Assembly (NCBI GenBank): GCA_964530925.1
Contig: CAZHBZ010000002.1
Coordinates: 9,560-73,559, forward strand
Length of the DNA: 64,000 nucleotides
DNA from: LiPW-15 sp964530925
GTDB lineage: Bacteria; Patescibacteriota; Minisyncoccia; UBA6257; 2-01-FULL-56-20
Direction: 5' to 3'
In this document: positions 60,396 through 64,000 of the stretch, piece by piece
Numbering within the stretch: the stretch's first letter is position 1
Layout: each line of letters begins with the position of its first letter
The notes under the pieces: generated by a model
Seen by the model: the letters and a program-made list of their open reading frames with translations, nothing else
What the model was told of the DNA's origin: nothing
Database searches by the model: none
Made by a program: the position numbers and the translations under genes

Positions 60396-62093
60396 CTAAA
60401 TCTCCTCCGGAGCCCTAATGCCCAAAATAGACAAGCCGGTCTTCAAAACGCTCCTCGTCGCGTCGATAAGTATAAGCCGCGCGTTAAGCCTGGTTTTATC
60501 CTCGTCTTTCAATATCGGTGTCGTCTCATAAAAGCGATTGCCAAGATTTGCGAGCTCATACAAATAGAGGGCAATGTTGTTAACACCGAACTGTTCGGCG
60601 CTTTTTTCTATTTCTTCCGGAAAATCCAAAAGTTTTTTTATAAGCGTGAGTTCTTCCGAATTGGACAACTTTGCAAGATCGTATTTGCCGATCCCCTTCG
60701 CTTTTTTTATAACCCTCGATAGTCTAGCAAAAGTATATTGGAGATATGGTCCGCTTTGTCCCGAGAGCGAAAGCATTTTCTCCCAGTCAAAAACTATATC
60801 GCTATGCCTATGCTCCCTGAGGTTGAAATATTTTAGGGCTCCAACGCCGACGTCCTCGGATATCTTGTCCGCTTTCTTCGTCGGCATCTCCGGATTCTTT
60901 TTCAGGACCACTTCTTTGGCGAGCGCTTTAACCCTGTCTATCACCTCTTCCGCGGAAACCACCCGGCCTTCGCGGGTCGAAAATTTCTTGCCTCCCTCGG
61001 CCAACACCAGCCCGTATTTTATATGATGAAGCTCGGTCAATTTATCCAGCCCCAGGATATTCGCCACCGCGAAAAGCTGTTCGAACTGAAAAGTCTGCTC
61101 ATTGCCGATGACATACAATATCTTCGCTGGCTTATATTTCTTAAGCCGATAGCGGATATTTGCGATATCGCGCGTGAGGTAAAGGCTCGCTCCGTCTGAC
61201 TTTTGGATAAGCCCCGGCAAAAGATTATATTTTTCGAGCGGGATTACCACCGCCCCTTCGCTTTTGACCGCGATCTTCTTGTCGAGCATTTCCGCGATAA
61301 GCGGGGCCATTTGTTTTTCGTAAAAACTCTCGCCGAGCCAAACGTCGAACTCGGCGCCCAAAAGTTTGTACATTTTTTTAAACTCCAAAAGCGATTCTTT
61401 TTTGAACCACTCCCAAAGTTTGCGGTTCTCCTTGTTACCACTCTCGAGTTTTTGGAATTCCTCCCTCGCCTTTACCTCCAGCGTTTCATCGGACTTCGCT
61501 TCGTCGTGAAACTTAATATATAGAGCGGTCATGGCAGCGATCGGCTCCTCCTCTATTTTCTTTTTGTCGCCCCAAAGCTTATAAGCCACGATAAGTTTGC
61601 CGAATTGCGTTCCCCAGTCGCCCAGATAATTCCAGCGGATTACTTTATAACCCAAAGTTTCAAAAACATTCGCGAGCGAATCGCCGAGAATCGTGTTTCG
61701 GAGGTGCCCGACATGCATTGGCTTCGCGATGTTATTCGAAGAATGCTCTACTATTATTCTTTGGCCCTTCCCCAGATTGCTCCGGCCAAATTTCTTTTTG
61801 TTTTTATAAATACTAAGCAGCTCTTTCCGCAAAAACTCATCCGCGAGCCAGAAGTTTAGAAATCCCGGCGCGACAACCTCGATCTTAGAAAAAAGATTTT
61901 TGGGCGCGGAACTTAAGACTTTTTTCTTAAGCTCCTCAGCAATGCTAAGTGGAGATTTTTTCTCCTCGGGCGCGAGCCGCATCGCGATATTTGTGGAATA
62001 GTGGCCAAACTCGGAATGAGCGGGCACAGAAATCTCCGCCGGAAATCCGGATGGTATAAATTCTTTTATTGCCTTTTCTATCTGTTCTTTCAT
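60396..62093 (-). CDS. argS: Arginyl-tRNA synthetase
   Basis: A 565-residue class I synthetase. The HIGH-type motif is in EHSSNNIAKPMHVGHLRNTI, preceded by the N-terminal ArgRS domain (HYSTNIAMRLAPEEKKSPL). RDIANIRYRLKKYKPAKILY and HIKYGLVLAEGGKKFSTREG lie in the catalytic domain, and a DALR-type helical anticodon domain ends the protein. As in most ArgRS the KMSKS loop is degenerate. A TATAAT box (62124-62129, minus strand) lies 30 bases before the ATG, within the opposite-facing RNA promoter. Confidence 0.96.
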   Translation of the reverse strand: MKEQIEKAIKEFIPSGFPAEISVPAHSEFGHYSTNIAMRLAPEEKKSPLSIAEELKKKVLSSAPKNLFSKIEVVAPGFLNFWLADEFLRKELLSIYKNKKKFGRSNLGKGQRIIVEHSSNNIAKPMHVGHLRNTILGDSLANVFETLGYKVIRWNYLGDWGTQFGKLIVAYKLWGDKKKIEEEPIAAMTALYIKFHDEAKSDETLEVKAREEFQKLESGNKENRKLWEWFKKESLLEFKKMYKLLGAEFDVWLGESFYEKQMAPLIAEMLDKKIAVKSEGAVVIPLEKYNLLPGLIQKSDGASLYLTRDIANIRYRLKKYKPAKILYVIGNEQTFQFEQLFAVANILGLDKLTELHHIKYGLVLAEGGKKFSTREGRVVSAEEVIDRVKALAKEVVLKKNPEMPTKKADKISEDVGVGALKYFNLREHRHSDIVFDWEKMLSLSGQSGPYLQYTFARLSRVIKKAKGIGKYDLAKLSNSEELTLIKKLLDFPEEIEKSAEQFGVNNIALYLYELANLGNRFYETTPILKDEDKTRLNARLILIDATRSVLKTGLSILGIRAPEEI

Positions 62094-62100
62094 CGCGGTA

Positions 62101-62128
62101 TTGACAAATTTTATAATTAGTATATTAT
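62101..62128 (+). promoter_or_regulatory. Strong promoter of the unidentified RNA
   Basis: A perfect TTGACA (62101-62106), 16 bases, TATTAT (62123-62128). It faces away from argS and is the best plus-strand -35 match I saw in the window. Transcription should start near 62135. Confidence 0.7.
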
Positions 62129-62134
62129 ATCCTC

Positions 62135-62309
62135 ACGCGGTTATGCCGATCACCGCGACGGGCGGGTCCAGCCACCATCATCAACTTCGGCCTCGAAAGG
62201 GGCCGCCCCCCAAACTAGCTGCTACTTAGGGATTCTACAAATTCCTACCAATACAGCCCGCCCGAACCCAAAGCATCGGCGAACGCCCCGGCCCAGCCGG
62301 GGCCTTTTT
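62135..62309 (+). ncRNA. Unidentified structured RNA between argS and smpB
   Basis: About 175 bases between a consensus promoter and an intrinsic terminator, with no open frame. Visible pairings: hairpin CGCGGT/ACCGCG (62136-62141 with 62152-62157); closing stem CGGGCGGG/CCCGCCCG (62159-62166 with 62257-62264); inside it, hairpin CGGCCTC-GAAA-GGGGCCG (62188-62205) with a GAAA tetraloop, and hairpin TAGGGATT/AATTCCTA (62227-62247). It lacks the marks of SRP RNA, RNase P RNA, tmRNA or a tRNA, and the branched shape does not look like 6S RNA. It sits directly before smpB. Its identity is unknown; a folding program was not run. Confidence 0.65.
62285..62309 (+). terminator. Terminator of the unidentified RNA
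   Basis: GCCCCGGC, CCA, GCCGGGGC, then CTTTTTC. A strong GC stem with a short T-run. Confidence 0.8.
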
Positions 62310-62356
62310 CTTAACCACTACTCTTAGGATACTATAAAAATTGCTAATATAAAGAC

Positions 62357-62794
62357 ATGGCCGCCTTAGCCGAAAACAGAAAAGCCAGGTTCGATTACGA
62401 GATATTGGAGAACCTCGAATCCGGGGTGGAGCTTTTTGGCTTCGAAGTAAAGTCTATTCGGGCCGGCAGAATGGAACTCCCGGGAAGCTATGTGATAATC
62501 CGCGGCGGCGAAGCCTATTTGGTGAACGCGAAGATCCCCGCCTATCAGCCCAAGAACGCTCCGGCCGATTACGACCCGGCCCGCGCGCGCCGGCTCCTTC
62601 TTCACAAAGAAGAGATCGGTCGCCTCACGGGATTTTTGGAAACCAATCATTATCTCGTTCCCCTCTCGGCTCATTCCAAAAAGGGATTTATAAAATTGGA
62701 ACTCGGACTCTCCCGCAGACGAAAGAAGTCCGACAAACGAGAAGTCATAAAAAAACGCGAAGTCCAAAAAAAGATTCGCTCCCGCGAAGATTAA
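62357..62794 (+). CDS. smpB: SsrA-binding protein SmpB
   Basis: A 145-residue SmpB. It has AENRKARFDYEILENLESGV, LFGFEVKSIRAGRMELPGSY, YLVNAKIPAYQPKNAPADYD and LLLHKEEIGRLTGFLE, then the basic C-terminal tail that enters the ribosomal A-site channel. It partners with tmRNA, encoded about 700 bases downstream. TAATAT ends six bases before the ATG, so it may be leaderless. Confidence 0.97.
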   Translation: MAALAENRKARFDYEILENLESGVELFGFEVKSIRAGRMELPGSYVIIRGGEAYLVNAKIPAYQPKNAPADYDPARARRLLLHKEEIGRLTGFLETNHYLVPLSAHSKKGFIKLELGLSRRRKKSDKREVIKKREVQKKIRSRED

Positions 62795-62800
62795 AAAAGG

Positions 62801-62824
62801 GCCCCGGCAAAAACCGGGGCCGCA
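62801..62824 (-). terminator. Terminator of the zinc-finger operon
   Basis: GGCCCCGG, CAAAAA-type loop, CCGGGGCC, with a T-run only on the minus strand. It ends the operon that runs from 63344. Confidence 0.7.
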
Positions 62825-62834
62825 ACATCGCCGA

Positions 62835-63194
62835 CTATCTTGCCGCGTGAACAATTGAGATAGAGACGAAGTCAAGACGATAATTCACCTTTGGAGTCCA
62901 CAAATTATCATCCCACCGGCAAAGCTTGGCTACCACTCGCGCCATATCCCCCGCCGAATACGAAAGCAACTCGGTTCGAAGACGCGCCGCCTCACCTCCC
63001 GTAAAGAAAACTAGTTCGTAGATTCGATGGACTCGATTATCCTGGACCTTTATCTGGATACTGATCCGGTCAATGTTATCAATGGTTCCGATTAGCTCGA
63101 CCTCGGAGCCAATCCACCTATCTACGACCTCGCACTTTTGAAAATCGGTACTGGCCGAGTAAAGTTGGCGCGAGAAATCGATGTAATTTTTCAT
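62835..63194 (-). CDS. Hypothetical protein, second gene of the zinc-finger operon
   Basis: A 119-residue soluble protein. It has alternating strand-like segments (SEVELIGTIDNIDRISIQIK, RIYELVFFTGGEAARL) that could form a small beta-barrel, but no family is recognised. It starts behind AGGAGA, seven bases after the stop of a 47-residue zinc-finger gene, and ends at a terminator. Function unknown. Confidence 0.6.
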   Translation of the reverse strand: MKNYIDFSRQLYSASTDFQKCEVVDRWIGSEVELIGTIDNIDRISIQIKVQDNRVHRIYELVFFTGGEAARLRTELLSYSAGDMARVVAKLCRWDDNLWTPKVNYRLDFVSISIVHAAR

Positions 63195-63200
63195 ACTCTC

Positions 63201-63344
63201 CTACCTGAGTGTGTGCCCGCAAAGCTTGCAGTGCTTGTGGCCATAGGCGCAGTCTCGACAAGTGAAATGTCCCTTGCGACAAGACTTTCCTCCCGCGAGC
63301 GGCTTATCTCGCCGGCAAACATCGCAAATAGCTGTGGACGGCAT
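63201..63344 (-). CDS. Small zinc-finger protein (47 residues)
   Basis: Read directly from the sequence: ATG at 63344, TAG at 63201-63203. The protein begins MPSTAICDVCRRDKPLAGGK and continues with SCRKGHFTCRDCAYGHKHCK and LCGHTLR. It holds eight cysteines and several histidines in CxxC, HxxC and CxxC pairs, enough for two zinc sites (RING- or ribbon-like). An AAAGGAG site lies just before the ATG. It leads a two-gene operon with the 119-residue protein. A role in binding RNA or protein is a guess. Confidence 0.65.
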   Translation of the reverse strand: MPSTAICDVCRRDKPLAGGKSCRKGHFTCRDCAYGHKHCKLCGHTLR

Positions 63345-63384
63345 AGAAGCTCCTTTCCGATCCGATGGTCTTCGATTGTAAAAT

Positions 63385-63398
63385 ACCGGCGTACCGGT
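63385..63398 (-). promoter_or_regulatory. Palindrome at the zinc-finger operon start
   Basis: ACCGG, CGTA, CCGGT: a perfect inverted repeat just downstream of the -10 box of the minus-strand promoter. It could be an operator or a 5' hairpin. Confidence 0.45.
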
Positions 63399-63406
63399 CT
63401 CAGCCC

Positions 63407-63436
63407 GTTATACGCCTCGCAGGCAGGACATGTCAA
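63407..63436 (-). promoter_or_regulatory. Promoter of the zinc-finger operon
   Basis: On the minus strand, a perfect TTGACA (63431-63436), 18 bases, TATAAC (63407-63412). It starts divergently from the tmRNA promoter, with the two -35 boxes nine bases apart. Confidence 0.7.
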
Positions 63437-63444
63437 TCTTAAAC

Positions 63445-63473
63445 TTGATTTTTTAATAAAATAGTGCTATAAT
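63445..63473 (+). promoter_or_regulatory. tmRNA promoter
   Basis: TTGATT (63445-63450), 17 bases, TATAAT (63468-63473), with TGC just before the -10 box, an extended -10. Transcription would start near 63480. Confidence 0.75.
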
Positions 63474-63497
63474 ATAGCTGCTTTGAAAATTGAATTG

Positions 63498-63819
63498 GGG
63501 GATGACGGGCTTCGATAACGATGTCCCGCGCGCCTGCGAACCGAGCGTGACCTCGTTAAACTCACAAAAACCTAACTGCCAACTTCAACGTTGCAGCTCC
63601 GTCTCGCGCTCTCGCTTACGCGTAGACCCTGACGGCGCCGACTACTCTGCGCCTCTTAGAGTAAATCCGGTGTTATATAAGGAGGCTGGCAAACAGCTTT
63701 TGATTCCGGACTGTTTGCGAGAAATTGGAATCATTTCTGCCTGATCTAATCAGACTACGTTCGTAGATGGCTCGTGTTCTTCATCTTTACACGGCGGTTC
63801 GACTCCGCCCATCTCCACC
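63498..63819 (+). ncRNA. ssrA: tmRNA
   Basis: The 5' end GGGGATGACGGGCTTCGAT and the 3' end GGTTCGACTCC ... CATCTCCACC form the tRNA-like part: acceptor GGGGATG with CATCTCC and a T-arm GGCGG/CCGCC. The tag frame runs from 63578 (GCC) to TAG at 63623-63625 and reads ANFNVAAPSRALAYA. It starts with the usual Ala-Asn but ends ALAYA instead of the common ALAA. CCA is not fully encoded. With SmpB it rescues stalled ribosomes. A terminator follows. Confidence 0.93.
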
Positions 63820-63828
63820 GCGTAAAAT

Positions 63829-63858
63829 AAAAAAATAACCCTTTTGGGTTATTTTTTT
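63829..63858 (+). terminator. Terminator of tmRNA
   Basis: AAAAAAATAACCC, TTTT, GGGTTATTTTTTT: a perfect stem with a long T-run. Confidence 0.9.
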
Positions 63859-63953
63859 GTCACGCGGTAGCCTCGTGATCGCGAAGCGATTTTACGGGGC
63901 ACGAATAGCGAATATCAAAAAAAACCAGCGCGGAGTCGAACGGAAGGGTGGGT

Positions 63954-63981
63954 CGGAGGGGAAGCAATATCGTCCCCTCCG
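63954..63981. other. Hairpin near the window end
   Basis: CGGAGGGGA, ten bases, TCCCCTCCG: a perfect 9-bp inverted repeat, followed by AAGGAGA, which may be the ribosome site of a gene beyond the window. The rest of 63860-64000 holds no gene that I can see. Confidence 0.45.
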
Positions 63982-64000
63982 TGAAGGAGATTATTCAGAA

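Noticed and set aside
62135..62309. 6S, SRP or RNase P RNA as the identity of the structured RNA
   Set aside because: The branched pairing does not fit the long 6S hairpin, the SRP tip motif is absent, and it is too short and lacks the conserved core of RNase P RNA.
63191..63436. An 81-residue minus-strand frame over the zinc-finger region
   Set aside because: Another frame in the same place gives a cysteine-rich 47-residue protein with a ribosome site directly before its ATG, which is far more convincing.
63490..63744. An 84-residue open frame inside the tmRNA gene
   Set aside because: The region is explained by tmRNA structure, tag frame, promoter and terminator.
1..64000. CRISPR array, complete insertion sequence, integrase or rRNA operon
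   Set aside because: I saw no regularly spaced repeats, transposase or integrase frames, or rRNA signatures anywhere in the window.

Overview
This window looks like part of a Candidate Phyla Radiation (Patescibacteria, Parcubacteria-like) chromosome. That placement is an inference from genome style, because no ribosomal protein or rRNA marker is present. The clues are compact genes, flavin-dependent ThyX, a paired RNase J and RNase Y, a TPM/LemA pair, very short or absent 5' leaders, and no recognisable amino-acid, nucleotide or lipid biosynthesis pathway.

Layout. Positions 1-11,750 are housekeeping: a DUF167 protein, an M16 peptidase, a transglutaminase-like protein, an AT-rich Type II restriction-modification pair, tRNA-Ser(GGA), TPM/LemA, ThyX (apparently frameshifted near its C-terminus), groES-groEL behind a CIRCE-like operator, thioredoxin reductase and a DsbA-like oxidoreductase. 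Positions 11,880-46,960 form a large surface-polysaccharide locus. It has an initiating phosphoglycosyltransferase, a Wzx-type flippase, a UDP-N-acetyl-L-fucosamine module (FnlA/FnlB/FnlC-like, with FnlB split in two) and many GT2, GT4 and membrane glycosyltransferases. It also has FkbM and other methyltransferases, a DegT aminotransferase with an epimerase and a formyltransferase, two nucleotidyltransferases, and an O-antigen-ligase-like protein. Inside it lies an unusual group: a polytopic glycosyltransferase fused to a P-loop kinase, a class II aldolase, a PLC-like phosphodiesterase, a HAD phosphatase and an asparagine-synthase-like protein. Positions 47,000-64,000 return to housekeeping: a broken S23-type gene, RNase Y, GpmI, SecG, a lone solute-binding protein, tRNA-Leu(CAG), RNase J, TrpS, IleS, ArgS, an unidentified structured RNA, SmpB, a small zinc-finger operon and tmRNA.

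The strongest unusual signals are: (1) IleS carries a complete histidine-phosphatase (phosphoglycerate-mutase-like) domain inserted in its catalytic region; (2) the glycosyltransferase-kinase fusion and its neighbours suggest an undescribed phospho-sugar or alditol branch; (3) an unidentified RNA of about 175 nt with its own consensus promoter and terminator lies between argS and smpB; (4) a family of degenerate, G-poor, ACTAC-rich tracts recurs next to genes, often directly before the start codon and in inverted pairs; (5) many starts are leaderless, while a separate set of genes has strong Shine-Dalgarno sites and their own terminators.

All calls come from reading the sequence. No database search or folding program was run.
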